From positions 1,983,587-2,047,586 of the forward strand of contig NW_003101678.1 in NCBI RefSeq assembly GCF_000003855.2: a DNA stretch of 64,000 nt. The letters run 5' to 3'. This document shows, piece after piece, positions 45,435 through 60,090 of the stretch. The DNA comes from Blastomyces gilchristii SLH14081. Its lineage: Eukaryota; Ascomycota; Eurotiomycetes; Onygenales; Ajellomycetaceae. Positions within the stretch are counted from its first letter, which is position 1; every line of letters begins with the position of its first letter. The translations under genes and the position numbers were made by a program. Below the pieces are notes generated by a model that searched no databases, was not told the origin of the DNA, and saw only the letters and a list, made by a program, of their open reading frames with translations.

Positions 45435-46420
45435 ATTTTGGGGCAGGAATTTTATATATATTCGCACCCAGGTACAAATGTACAGAATTGGACTTGGGAT
45501 CGTGATGGGTTGGGTTATGATAAACGGAAGTGATGCTGATGGATCGAATAAATCTGAATCGGATTAGATCATCCTTTTTCTTTTTTTTTTTTTTTTTTTT
45601 TTTGTTTATTGATTGGACTGGTGGTGATTGCGATTGGCACAGGGTGCGCCTCCCAGCCTTCCCCTAGATAATCGCTTCTTTGTATATACATTTTTCTACA
45701 TATGTGGTTTTCTGTATTCCTATTATTAATATTTCGGGTTTGGGAGACTTCCAGAGCTGACTGGGCATTGTTGGGTTTCCTTTTTCTAGATATCCCTGCT
45801 CCTGTTTTCTCCATTGGTTCTTCTTTGTTTTGCTTTCAAACGTACTTCTATTTTTATTTTTCTCTGCATCCATGATGATACCACTCTTAAGCCGCTCGCC
45901 ATTTTCCTACATTTTCCTAATTCCAACTTCGATTGCACTTCCATTCTCTATTCTCTACGCATGGATCAGTTTTCATCTCCTACACACAAAAGTGTTACAC
46001 TTTCAAATTCCAAACATCGGCCTACTTGTCCAACTTCAGTGAAGCGAGATAGGAGACAAGATTTGTGTTGATTGTCGTAAGTAGTACGGAGTAGTTTGTG
46101 TTATCATTATGTTCCAGTTGTACTCAAAAGTCGCCGGGACCTTCAGAGAGAAACGGATCATGCAAGTAACAGAGGTAAAATAAGGTACGAGAAATTCAAA
46201 ATATTTTTTGTCTTCCCACCGTTTCAACCGGGCATATCCCCAATTTATATTTTATCTTATTTTCCTTAAGCCATTTGACCAAACCCCCTGAAAAAGACAG
46301 CGAAAATCACAACAAATTAACTCAAGGGAATATATAAAGGCGTTTTCAAAATGGACGAAAGTAGCCAAGGGAATAAACGACCTTTTCATAGACGTTTTGA
46401 GTAGTTTTCTATTATTATGC
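45435..46420. other. Convergent 3' region, CSC1-type gene / DAHP synthase
   Basis: A T run of about 25 bases (45579-45603) lies soon after the channel stop. No gene is supported. TACGGAGTA occurs at 46085-46093. Confidence 0.5.
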
Positions 46421-47842
<1,422 letters not shown>

Positions 47843-48452
47843 GGCGGGGCAGTTTGACAGTTCAACAGTTAAACAATCAATGGTGAGGAGATAGGTCAAT
47901 TGCAACTGGCAATCATGGCAAGGTAAAAGTGAAAAGGAGGAAGTGTTGTCTAGAAGAGAGTTATTAGTTTTATTATTGTGTTGTTTCTCTATTAAATACT
48001 TCTGTATGAACTGAACTGGCGGTGATCGAATTTCTCTCCGGCACCGGCGCCTTTTATTTTTTTTTGGCTTTTAAATTTTATTTTGGAAATTTGAGTTTGC
48101 AGTCACAAAGTTCTAACATGTGATGCACGTTATAAAGATAAATGAATATAAACATATTTCTCCGTTGGCAGACGCAACCAGCAATATTGTCACATTGTTA
48201 CATTTAATCCCCATTATGTTGCCTTCGCTTTTTCCGTAAGATAATAATATAAATCCATGGATTGAGTAAATTATACAGCCGACAAACAGAAAACTCCCAT
48301 TTCCCCTCGGTATTGAAACTTTGTGTTCGTCCGCTGCCCATTTTGTCCAGAGCAGTTAGGCACGGAAGCAACCAAACCACGCATCTTTAATAATAATGAG
48401 AGCGGTAACCTGGTCACTAACTCCATCGAGAAGAAGCTCTAATCGGGGTACG
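47843..48452. other. Intergenic region, DAHP synthase promoter / end of Red1-like gene
   Basis: No gene is seen. A T-rich segment (48054-48066) and AT-rich DNA follow the DAHP synthase start. Confidence 0.5.
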
Positions 48453-51400
48453 CTAATCATCCGCCCCGTATTCTTTCATCACAACATCAATTCGCCCTAG
48501 CAACTTCTTTCGCTTATGGACCGCTGCAGAAAGATCCTTCATGGCCGGTTGCTTTAAGAAGCTCTGTCTATCACTGATGAGACGAGCCATTATCATCTCG
48601 CAACGCTCAATCAGCTCTTCCTTGATGGGTAGCAGCCGGTTTTCGCACTCCTCAAGCTCCTCATCGTATCGCTGTTTCAGTTGCTCTACTAATCGACTCC
48701 CGCCTTGTCTGTAGGTGTCGACGACCTTGGTGATGGCTTGCTCCTCATCTAACAGGTGTCGAATGAGCCGCTTTCAGAGGTAGGAGGGTTAGCAGAGATT
48801 AAGAGGGTAGAGTGTTTCCAATATTAACTTGTACTTACGCTACTAGTATCTAGCAGTATGTCTAGGCTGGTCTTTTGGGTCGCTCGCAACGCATTCTGCC
48901 ACTCAGATTCCACATCTCTATACTCTTCCACCAGGGTATACGAGAGGTTTGAACTTGAGCCAGAAGAAACCTCAGATGTGTCCCAGTATCTACTCTCCCC
49001 GTCGTATACCTCAGCCTCGGAGCTATTGATATCATGATCGAGTTCACTACTAGATTCTATAAATGGCATGATATTCGACTTCCGGGAGGTTTTTTTCATC
49101 GTCCGCACGTGTTTATGTCCTTTTTTGTTCCTCTGCGATTGCTTGTTTTGTTTTTCCTTTCGCTGTCCTCTGAGACGTCCAGCGAATGCGCTCGGAGCGC
49201 TCCGTCTCCAAAATGAATTGTCCATTAGATTGGATCGATTGCGAGCTGCAAAACTTCTTGTATTCTCACCCTGTTGCTTTAAAGGTGCGTCCCTGCGCTG
49301 GGGCGGGTTTTCGGAATTGGAACTATCATGACTCTCGTCGTTCGTTGCAAGGCCCTGGTGTTTGAGATCTACGTGGGTGCTTTCAGATTCGGAACTTGTC
49401 GATATACGATTGTTAACGGCAACATCCTCTCCTGACAAAGAAACCGAAAGCTCTGATGGGTGCGATGTCGCTGAAGTACTATCAATTGGAAGTTCGGCGT
49501 CAGGTGATATATTACTTGTGGGTCCCTTTGCACGGAACTTTCTGCGGATAGGCTGAGGGCTGCCATTCTCATCAACCCTTTGGCTCTGGCTTGGGATAGG
49601 CTGCACAGCCCGGCGTTGCGATCGAAACTCAACTTCAGTAACTTCGCAAACTGAGCTAGAATGGATGTGGGAGCCGCCGTTTTGACTACCAATATCCAAC
49701 CTACGACATTCGGACGTTGGAATCAGGGACACCTCATCCATCTCGTCGATTTCGTCAATTCTATCGTCTGAACAATTTTCTAAACCATCCTTGGTAGGAC
49801 GGGCGTCTTCATTATTATGATTCTCATGTGTACTGGTATCAGCTTTCGTCAAATTTCGGCCGGATGTGCCACTAGATATGGTGCACTGGTTTTTGGGCCC
49901 GTTTGAGTCGAAACCGACAATCTGTACTTTTCTAAGGGCTATTGCTGTCTCTGGGAGAGCGTCACTCTTGTTTCCTTCAACATTGTTTGGACCGTTACTC
50001 TCGGACATTAAAATACTGCGGATTTCAGTGGTAGCTGTCGGTTGACCCTGTATTTTTGTCTCTGTGGACTGTGTTTTATGCTGATCTCCTTCTGGTACAC
50101 TCTGGTAAGCTCCATCGTTTGGCCTGGCGACTTTCACAGGCGCTCCGGCATTTTCCACAAGCTGGATCTTTGAGTGGTCTAGCTTGTCATGCTCATCCAG
50201 GGAAGGTCGTTGACTAACAACCGCCTGCCGTGCGATGAACTGGGAAACGTTTTTGGAAATTTCAGATACGTCCTTTCGCGCTTGACAATCCGTGCCGTTA
50301 ACATTATTAACTGCTATCAAAGAGTTTGATGATAGAATGCCTGCTTTGGCCAAGGCATCGGAAAGCCTCTTTCCCCAGCTGTTCTCCCTGCATTCAACAG
50401 CCGTTTTCTGGAGCGCGTTGTCCATATTGGAAGGGGCTTCGGAATTGCGCACTTCGACTGACCCAGCAGAGGGACTAGATCCACTTGCAGCTATATTTCT
50501 TCCCTGCAAATCCAGATTTTGATCGGCATCTTCCTCTCCAGGGAGGTAGACAGGTCGTCTATTCTCCTCATTTGCTGTGGCCTGGTTAGGCCCAAGAACT
50601 TCAGGAGATGTGACTAGATTAGAGAATTCTGGGGCTGGACGACTTGTGCTAGGGTTGACGACACCCTCGATGGAGCGTACCTCCTGCACCTGGGCATCTT
50701 CAGAGATTACAACAGGGGAGATTACAACTGTGCCCCCTGTCCAATTGCCCTGGTTGGCAGCCAATATAGACTCCTCTGGCGGACTTGATTCGATAGGATC
50801 ATCAACGTCGTATGCTGCATTTTCAAATTCGTTGGCCAACGCAAGCTTCTGGTTTGCTTTTTCAGCCGCAGCTCGGCGCTGACGAGCAGATGTCAATGTT
50901 TTTGTAACTTGACGACCCGTTTTCTTTGTCTTGCTTTTAGCTGACGTTGGAGCAATATGCGGGGTCAAGACAAGGGTTTGTTCCGGCTTCTTATGCTTTT
51001 TCGATGATCGTGAGATGCTTTTTGGTTTGGAGGTTTTCGTGGGACCCTTGAGTTGGGGTGACGTTCTTTTCTGTTTCTTAGAAGAGCTTGCTGGTCGGCC
51101 TACAACATCATTCTCTACACGAAGGTCCTGGTCCCAGTCAATGGTTAGTTGGTTAGCTCTGGATTCGCTGATCCGGTTATGGGGTCGTTTGAGTTTCGAG
51201 CTGCTGGCAGTCTGATCGGGAACCTTATCTCCATTCTGCTTTTCAGATGGGTGTTTGACCGTAACATTGATTTGCTGGCCCATATTCGTCGGATTATTAT
51301 TGAATGAGCCAGGGTTTGTATCATTTGGCGGGGAGTCCTCGACCAGGATGTCAGCTAATTGTTCAGAGTCAGTGGCAGGGTTGTTAGCAGCGAGAGGCGC

Positions 51401-53567
51401 CTCTTGAACGTCCAAACCACCCGAATCCAGACTGTTTCCCACAACTTGATCCTCCTGTCCTAGAACATTTGCAAATGAACTAGAGTCGTGAGGTTGAGGT
51501 TGAAGTTGAAGTGCTTGTCGGGCGAGGCTTGGCAGCCCAATTTGGCAGTCACCCTGCCCCTGACTAATATGCGGCTCAACAACACCCTCGCCATTGCAGG
51601 ATATATTATCCTGCGTTTTGGACGGAATTACAGCGTTGGGGGCTATTCGGGGACTTGGGATTCGTTCGTGTCTGGGCGAACGACTTTCAGGCGGATTTCC
51701 AGGCTCTGGTGTCTCGCTAACCCTAGGCGGGTACGAGTCACAATATTCGCTCCCTACGGTGCCAGAACAATCCTTATTATTAATTATCCACTGCTCACCT
51801 CCTGGATGTGATTTATCCTGATCTCCTTCGTTCACGTTGCAGGACACGCTCAAATCGAGATGGGCACTGGAGCCATTTATAGCTTCCTCGTCAAAGGAGA
51901 GCACCATGGCGGCGAAGGATGCCTTTCTTCTCGGATTCTGGGGTGTAGATTTACCAAAATCGAGGGGTAGAGTGGTTAAATCCTTTACAACCCCCGTCTT
52001 GCACAAAAATGATTCAAGTGAGCTGCCTTGTTTTTCGTGCGAGCGGGATCTCGCAGGGTTGGAGAACCCGTTGCTAGCCCTGAATCCCCCATTGGCTCCT
52101 TCGGCGAGCCGACACTGTTGTTCAAGGGCGTCCCGAACCTCGATCCCTTGGTTCTGATTTTCAAATACCATGGAAACCTTGTCTGCCTTTTCCATCAGAC
52201 CATTCGTCATATAAAAACCATTGCCGCAGAGGTACACATCTAGCGTTGCCGTTCTCTCGTGCAGTACAAGCTTGTCAATGTGGCCTACACGAATTTCCAT
52301 AAACTGAAAACGGTTGTCTTCAGTTATCATAACCCTGAGGAGACTAGATACCAATACTCCGATTAAGCAGTTACTGTGGCCGATATCTAATGCTCCAATA
52401 TTGATAGTTTGGAGGGTATGCATCCTAAATGTCGTAATTAGTGTCGTAATAGACTAAGGATAATAGACAATCTCATTATTATTAAGCGCACCTTTGAGGC
52501 TCTGCCTTTTGCTGCGTGTCTTGACTAGATACAAAGACATTGAATTTCTCTATCCAGTGGGAGGCGATCGGGTCTCCTGAGGAAAACATGCCCAGGACTG
52601 GCTGCGGCGTGCTCGGAGGCCAAAAGATCCCGGGATCGACATGTGAAGCAACGATAGTCTGGATAATTACACTGGCCAGCAATCGCAAAACGTAGTCCGG
52701 TTCGCTCAGAACGGTCGCACCAAGTTTTCGCCTAAGGGCATGTTAATGTTAGCCCACAGAGTAGGTACTGGGTGTGTAAACATGAAGCCCTCACATATTC
52801 TCTTCGCCGCCCAATGCTAACATTCCCCCGTTGTCCTTTGATTTCCGGATCATCTCCAGTATAAGTTGACCAGTCTACCCGCACGCACGAGTTAGCATTC
52901 CGCGAGCCAGTAGCGTGGAGAAAACGCCAGCAACATACCCATTGTCTTGGTGCGTCGACGTCACCACTGACAAATGTGTGTAATAGGTGCTTGAAGGCCT
53001 TTTGACCCATGAGTGATTTGCGCTGACGAGAAGCGACAACCATAGTATACTGCTGAGAGTTCTGGATACTGTCCGTGAGACATCTCAGAGATTTCTTTCA
53101 CAGAATGGTTAGATACCCACATAATAACTCAGTATATATATCAAGTAGATGTTTCAGGAGGATGCAAACCAGGAAAAGATAGAAACCCCTGTCTCGAGCC
53201 CGACATGGAGGGGCTCGCAGGAGAATATGGAGAACGCAATGGAAAGACACGAGATCGAGTCTTGAGCAATTCCCTCTATTTTCTCCATCGAATAAGGCGA
53301 TCAGATCTGGAAAACCAGCTTCGTCAAGACGATCGAATGATGCTAGAAACCCATTAACCGTGTCTAGGGGGATGCTGTATAGGGAATTGCAGTGTTAGTG
53401 ACCACGGTCATGCTTTTTGCACGAGCTACAACCCTGGGAGTTGAGTGGACTGACATTAGCAGATCGTTGCCTTTGAGCTTGCCGATAGCTCCCTGTAGAT
53501 ATACTACCAAGCTGCCCAGAGAGGATTTGCGTCCAGTGGCATCAGCTGTCTCATTGGGGACGGCCAT
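48453..53567 (-). CDS. Putative meiotic chromosome axis core protein (Red1/SYCP2-like)
   Basis: Seven exons, 53567-53455, 53374-53170, 53094-52939, 52874-52795, 52731-52492, 52424-48839 and 48770-48453, total 4698 nt, 1565 residues, in frame. The first 270 or so residues are helical and armadillo-like (LLIIPLDTVNGFLASFDRL, MGQKAFKHLLHTFV, YVLRLLASVIIQTIVAS). A beta-rich PH-like part follows (FQFMEIRVGHIDKLVLHE). Then come about 900 disordered, Ser/Asn/Asp/Glu-rich residues with basic patches, and a C-terminal coiled coil of about 100 residues (EEQAITKVVDTYRQGGS, then repeated heptads). That order, ARM-like plus PH-like head, long linker and terminal coiled coil, is what is known for Red1, SYCP2 and ASY3. 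The assignment rests on architecture, not a search; the gene model is much firmer than the function. Exon 1's donor (GTCAGT) was chosen because only it keeps frame. Confidence 0.6.
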
Positions 53568-55420
53568 TTTTGAGACAGGCTTCGAAACGGGAAAAGATAG
53601 AACGAAACAGCAGAGGGTATATCAAATGAATAGCATTGCGCAAGTATATGTATCGTACTGCGAATTATATAGCGTTACATAGCCAGTTCAGAAAGATATA
53701 GTAACGAAAGCACAGAGTAGCAGAAGAGACAAACCCTTCAAATGAAGTGCAGAGCGAGTTATGAGAGAAGCGAAGATCGAAGAAGAAGAGGTGATGTCTG
53801 TCTGGGTGGAAGGAGACGACCTTCGCGGGACAGAACAACGACAACGCGCATCAAGACAAGAGCAGACAACAACATCCCACCAATCTCCCGGGGCAATGAA
53901 ACAGAAGAAATATTGAAGCTACAAGCTGAGCTGTAACTAGTTGTCTTAGCACTAACTACTAGTTACTTGTGATAAGCATCCCAAACATTCTCACAGTTAT
54001 ACTTGTGGTGATAAATACATTGGCAAGCCAAAACCTTCGTCCTGAACAACAGGCAACACACGCTGGATCCCTCTGTTCTCCAGACTGGTAACATGCAAAT
54101 GGCTAGCTTCACGGCTAGTCACTTCTTCCGCTCCCTCAAGAGTAGATTTGCTAAAGTTCCATCTTCCATTTAGGAAAATGTTTGATCCTCCCAGAGCACC
54201 CCCATTTTAATCCGATATCAACCATGCCAGATTAAGTAGCTTGGTTGCCTGGACGGGAAAAAGGGGCAATCTTTCTGCTTGAATCAAACCCACACCCCGA
54301 TTGTGCGGCTGGGATATTAATCGCCCGAATTATGACACATGGCCGGAACCATGCAAGTTGCTATGAATATTAGTCCGAGGTGGCTCCGATTGATTGGACT
54401 TGAGCGCGAACGTGAACGAACGTAAAGGCATCCGCTCTCCACATCACTTTCTTCTCATGGGTAAATAACTACGAATAATCAATGCCAATTTCCCGGTGTG
54501 CACTCTAAGAAAGGGCCATCTCTATCGTCTATGAAGTCCATTCCCAAAGTCCAGTCCCTCAGCCCGGAGAGTCCTCGCAAAATCCGCCATGTCCTTATTT
54601 AATACAACGGTGTTATTTATTTCGTGGACAAGGGCATGTTCCTTGGCCGGTCTCAACTTCGGGCCCTACAAATCAACGCTCTTATTTAATAAAGTAAAAT
54701 AAAATAAAATGGAACTCCTACCTATCCTCATTGATACCGAACCGCTTAAATTTTACTTGTACATTACATGTAACTAACGTAATCAACCACCCAACGCTCA
54801 CCTTTGTAAATCAATTACAATCAACTTTAAATGTTAATATCTCAGGTGCCAGCTTCCCGGTTCACTCTCGGTTCCTTGTGTGTACATTACATGCATGCCT
54901 AATAATCTACTGCTTATCTTACTCCGGATAGCCCGATGGGTATGGACCTAGGATCGTGAAGTTATTGTAAAACATGGAATGTCTAACGTTAGATAGAGAT
55001 CTAGTGATCAACTTCCAACGACGTTCAGGATTGGTGGGAGGTTGTAGGAAAGGATACAGTCTGGCCTTCTACCAGAGTAAGAAGAGGGGGGAAAAAACAA
55101 AAAAAAATAGAAAAAATAGAAAAAAGAGGTTTTTTGGGAAGATCTGGTGACCCTCCGATTCTTGGGTTCAGCTTTGTCTGGTATAGGCACTCATTAAGGT
55201 CCCTTCATATATAATCAAGTTATGTATATATAAGGGTGGTTTGGCTGGGGAAGCATATAGAATAAGGAAATTATTCTTCGAGAAAAGTTGGAGAAGAAGA
55301 AGAAGCGGAGGATCTCTAGAGCTCGCGTTTCGCACGCTGAGGTAAGATGAGCTGTTGGATCAATTCAGTTTCACAAAGTTCCTTACATTTAAATATCAGA
55401 TCGGCCATTGATAGCCAAGG

Positions 55421-55453
<33 letters not shown>

Positions 55454-56299
55454 TTACCTGCATCTGCCCACCTTTTGCCTAACGTGCCACATCGCATTCG
55501 TCCCCCTAGGCCCTCGTGGGAGATAAATACCGCAGCGAAGAATTAATTAATACAAACATTCACAGGAAATATGAGCCAAAAAATGCAAGAGTGCGCTGGA
55601 GGGGGCGACTGGCTGAGTGGACATATTTTTGTTACCTAACGGAGTGAAATAGATAAACAGAGCTAATGTTACAGACAGATATAAAAGTAAGGGAGACGAG
55701 GTATGTAGACGGATAAACGCGGATTGGCAAATGGCGATGAAGAAAGAAATGGAGATTCTCATTCTAGAAATGAGGGGATAGCCAAGGGGGGGGGGGAGAG
55801 AGTGGGGGGAGGAAGGCAAAGACTGGGGTCTGCGTATAGTTTTAACGGACCTGTTCAGCACAAGAGGAGAAGTAGGAGGAAAGTGAAAGTGAAAAAGAGA
55901 AACAAGAAAGAGAAACATGAGTATGTATAAATAATAAGATGAATATAAGATGAAAAGCCATCTGTTCCAATGATATTTTGTGTTTTGGTTCGTGTGTTTT
56001 GTTGTATGATGGGTGATGCGGTTGTATCCCTTCCCTCTTCATTTCTCTCTTTTCTTTCTATGTGCATTCCTGATATTTTTTTTTTTTTTTTTTCTTGTAA
56101 CGAATAAAAAAGGGGCGGGAGCTGGTTTAGCGTTTTGGTACAAGTAGGTATCCCCATCCATACACCCTCATATCCCCCCTGCCTCACTCGACAACATCTA
56201 CCACTACCACCTTCTATACAAAGTACAGAGTAAAGAAGTACAACAAAAGGAAAAGAGCAGAAATCCAGAAACTAACGAACGAAAATCCCAGACAAGCAA
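53568..56299. other. 2.7-kb intergenic region
   Basis: No gene is supported. It contains an AT run (55421-55444), a G run (55788-55796), a T tract (56076-56093) and low-complexity AG/TC DNA from 55060 to 55960 that creates spurious open frames. Confidence 0.5.
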
Positions 56300-57713
56300 C
56301 TAGCGCTTGCCAATAGGCGGTCTCCCCACAGGAGGGTTATACACGATCTTCCGCGACTTGATAGGGGCCCATTTGTATCTCTTAATCCAGATGCTGATGG
56401 CTGTAAGCATAGCGGTGATGGCGAGGGTCTTGAGACCCATCTTTTTTCGCTCGTCCATCTCAGGTTCTGCCGCCCAATTTAGGAATTCGGTTACGTCCTT
56501 GGCCATTTGCGAGGTGGTGGCGGGTGTGCCGTCTTCATATTCGACCAAGCCGTCGAAGAGGACGCGGGCCATTGCGATGCCTAATATTAATTTTCTTCGG
56601 TTAGGATGTACATTAACGCATGGTTCAGTATCAACATCTCTTACCTGTTCCGGGGAAGTAAGGGTTAAAGCTCAAACCCTCCTGCACGGATGCACCCGCA
56701 GGTGGCTCATCGGGATACCCAGTGAGCAAGTTGAAGATATAATCACAGCCACCATGGCGGGCCTTGACGATCAAACTCAAATCCGGTGGTAGAGCGCTAT
56801 TGTTAGCGGCACGAGCGGCCTCATCGTTCTTGTAGGGTGCGGGGATGTAGTCAGACAGTTTACCAGGTCGCTTCTCGATTTCGCCCTGATCATTGGGTTC
56901 GGTATCGTACTCGTATTCCTCGGCCATGGCTTTCATCTCGTCGACGGTGTGTATGGTGCCGACGAATGCGCGCCATGGTACACGGCTGAGGGAGTGGCAG
57001 GCCATGCATACCTCTCGGTAAACCTGGAAGCCACGGCGGAGTCTGTATACCGTCGTTTGACATGATTAATTTTTTTTTCTTTGTTTTGCCTTTTGTGGGG
57101 GAATTTAACTGGGACGCAATTGAAGGACCGTAGAGGAGTCAATGGGTGGACTTACGCTTGGTGGTCGAATGTTTTTGTCCATTTAGTGTGTTCCCATGGG
57201 TATGGTGTCGGATGTAACCTGTTGGGAAGACATACGTCAATATTTGATGAAAATAATATCAAGAATATATGGCCATCATTATATGTGGATATGTATATGT
57301 AAGTCGTTTGATTCCTCCCCAATTATCCCTCGGAGAGAAGTCTTACCCTTCTTCAGCTGGTGTCATAGCAAAGGCCTCCTGGCCATAGAAGTGATAGTAC
57401 CATGCCACGGCACCGACGGCGGTTGCGGTGGCAGCCGAGGCGGCGAGGGTCAGGTAGAAGGGCGATTCAGGGCGGGCGCCGGAAGATGTGGAAGAGGCTC
57501 GCTAGGGGAGACGGGATGTCAGTGGTACAATCAACAACGTGAAAGCGCCATTGGTAGGATGACGGTGATCTAGACGGCTCAATTGGAGCGGGGGATATGT
57601 TTGATTGTGCGGGTGGATAGGCATACCGTTGTTGTTGCGGTTGTTTGGCGGAAAGTCTGTCGAGCGAAGATGGCCTTGGTGGGCACATTGCGCGCGACAG
57701 ATCTGGTGAACAT
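56300..57713 (-). CDS. CYT1: Cytochrome c1, complex III heme protein, mitochondrial
   Basis: Exons 57713-57627, 57501-57347, 57218-57156, 57042-56645 and 56580-56300 give 327 residues. Cytochrome c1 carries electrons from the Rieske protein to cytochrome c. The heme motif CxxCH is in [13 protein letters not shown], the axial-ligand side is downstream, and [23 protein letters not shown] is the classic N-terminal motif. A C-terminal helix ([17 protein letters not shown]) anchors the protein in the inner membrane, followed by a basic matrix tail. The N terminus is bipartite: an Arg-rich presequence, then a hydrophobic stretch ([22 protein letters not shown]) for sorting to the intermembrane space. 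All four joins re-form conserved sequence. Confidence 0.97.
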
Positions 57714-58099
57714 TTTTCTACAATTCAGAGAGTGGAATCCCGCCAGTGGGGGGGGAGGGAGGGGGTACTGAGGCGGGAAGAGGAGAGGGAGCGCTCGTCG
57801 TTGTGAGTCTGATATGTGATTATTGAGTGGAAGTTGAGGTCGGGATCGGGTTGCAGCTCAGCAAAGTTGCAAAGAGCGAGGTTTGTTTGGCTGCATCGGG
57901 TTAGCGCAGCTCTGCTCTGTATGGGGCTTGGCGCTGGTGACAACGGAAATGGTCTGATTGGCTGGGAAAATGGTTGGTCACGGGATCTCGGCGAAAGCCG
58001 CGAGAAATGGTCATAATAATACTGCAGTTATCTCTCTCTATCTGGTGCTTGCTGCTTCTACTATGAACGTAGGTTGATCCTTGATATGGGAAGTATTGC
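57714..58099. other. Intergenic region, CYT1 promoter / end of PCH2
   Basis: Less than 400 bp between the CYT1 start and the Pch2 stop on the same strand. It contains CCAAT-type sequence (CCAAT read on the minus strand near 57956, ATTGG on plus), a plausible HAP-complex site for a respiratory gene; that role is inference. Confidence 0.45.
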
Positions 58100-60090
58100 C
58101 TAGTTGACTGATACACTACCAGCACATCTCCCTCCCGCTCCTGCTGCTGCCTCAATTACCGCCCGTTTCTCTTCTTCCACTCCCTGTATCAAAGCCCCCA
58201 CCGCTTGCTCGATGGTACACTTTGCAGAGTCCAGGTGCAGCACCAACGAGAGGGCAGGCAGCCTGCGTAGGCTACGGCCACTCAATCCCTAATGATAAAC
58301 ATGTCTGTTAACAAATAATGCAACATCAATTCCTGTCAAGATCACAAAGATCACCTACAACACTCGCATCAGCTACGTCTGCCAGCCGTTTCGGTATGGA
58401 TTCAGGAAACAGCTGGTACCAGAGGACCATCTCCGTATGACTGGGAAGAACAAGTGTTTCTGCCGGCGATGATACGTATTTCAACTCCGTGGCGGGATTG
58501 TCCTGCTCAACACGGATTACGTCGAAGGTTGCACCGTGTATCAATCCACATTGACTGAGGTTCTCCAGGCAGCTTCGGTATATCTCGTAGATTATTCGGC
58601 TGGACGGGTTAGGCATGTACTGCTTGATGTCGACTCGGTCAAGGAATGCGGAATCCTGTCATTTTGCATAGGCAGGGGAGTACGTTAAAACGATAATGCA
58701 TTCTCTGCGTTGTAATGAGGAGCAAAAATGCCATACCAGCGCTGTGATCAGGTTACTTGTGCAGAGCACCACCACATTAGGCCTGTGTCTGAGTCGATCC
58801 AGCGCCGTCAGGAGCGCATTCACAGCCCGCATCGCATCGAAAGGCTCGTTCCCATGCACGCTCTGTTCCCGTTTGGCCGTTAATGTCTCCACCTCATCGA
58901 TGAACACGCACACAAAAGTATCCGGTTCTTCCTCAAGCATGTTCTCGATGTTATCGAACATCCTTGCCACAAGCTTGCCGCTCTCGCCGAAAAATTTACT
59001 CCCTAGCAAGTGTGCGTTGATTTCCACCAACTTGCTCTGGGGGAATTGTTTTCCCAAGCGTATTGATAGTTTTTGTGCTAATCCACGGCTGAGTCTATGC
59101 GTTAATAATCTTCTTACTGAGAGGGATAGAGGTATAACACGAATTGGGAATATGTTTACCAAAGACTCGTCTTCCCTGTTCCCGGTGGACCGTAGAGCAG
59201 GATAAGCCTGTTCCAATTGATTGTCCAGATGTTGAGTTTCCTCGTGGCAAACATAACTATTCGTATTAGCCAACGGACGGACACCATGCAATCTGATACC
59301 AATAATAGAACAGCATACGCATCCTGCTCACTGCCCGAAGCAGCGTGGAGGGTATCGACACATCAAATAGAAGCCTGTGTTCAAAGCGGTGGTTCCTGAT
59401 TAATCTCACTGCCATCAATCCGTTACAATAACCAGAATAACCATAGCAAGTAATACTGATAACCTACGATTCCCACACACCATCCAACTCTTTACTTGGC
59501 AAACTTATCATGCGCGCCTGCGGGCCGTCCTCATCGCTCTTCCCGTTGGCAGTAGCATAGGCTTGCTGGGACGAGTCGTCCATACTCTCACATCCACGTA
59601 GCTGGTATGCCTGCACGTCCAGCTCGACATCCTCTAGGCGATATGCGCCGCTCTCTTGCTGCGGGCCTGCGCATTCCATCACTTTGACCACGTCCAGGAA
59701 TTGGCATTGGGTATCGGTTAGGTCAGCTGTATTTGGTTTTTTAGTATCAGGTCAGTCTCGACTGTTGTGGGAGTTTCAATTTGAGTTATAATGATGTTTG
59801 CAGGTCGAGTCCGTTGTCTCACAGAAGGAGGTTATCTCTTGTCCTAGAGTTAGAACGGCGAAGGTTTCTAAGAGCCATTTTGTAACTTCATCGCGGACCT
59901 ATTCGTAAAGAGGAGTTTCCCAAGTTTTAGACTAACTAATAAACGAAGGAAATGAGAGCGATGTGATCAATAAGAATTGGAAACCCACGAGATCTGTCCG
60001 GACGATGATGTTTCCCTCGTTCCTGACGCGGGCCTCGATGTGCAAGGTAGGCCTAGTGATGGTCTCTGTTCCGTTGACCGGGGATCCCAT
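58100..60090 (-). CDS. PCH2: Pch2/TRIP13 AAA+ ATPase
   Basis: Eight exons, 60090-59989, 59898-59823, 59726-59468, 59395-59319, 59256-59160, 59088-58737, 58655-58359 and 58288-58100, total 1449 nt, 482 residues in frame. Pch2/TRIP13 unfolds HORMA-domain proteins (Hop1, Mad2), removing them from meiotic chromosome axes and enforcing checkpoints. The AAA core has LNIWTINWNRLILLYGPPGTGKTSL (split by a splice site; Walker A GPPGTGKT), Walker B VCVFIDEVETL, sensor 1 in VVLCTSNL and DSAFLDRVDIKQYM. The C terminus has the family motif GLSGRSLRRLP. The N-terminal domain before the ATPase is shorter and less conserved, as usual. The exon 7 donor (GTT then GTAGGT) is the least certain join. Confidence 0.92.

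Noticed and set aside
55060..56190. Frames in purine/pyrimidine-rich DNA between the Red1-like gene and CYT1
   Set aside because: Composition is almost entirely Lys/Arg/Glu or Phe/Leu/Ser repeats; this is low-complexity DNA, not coding.
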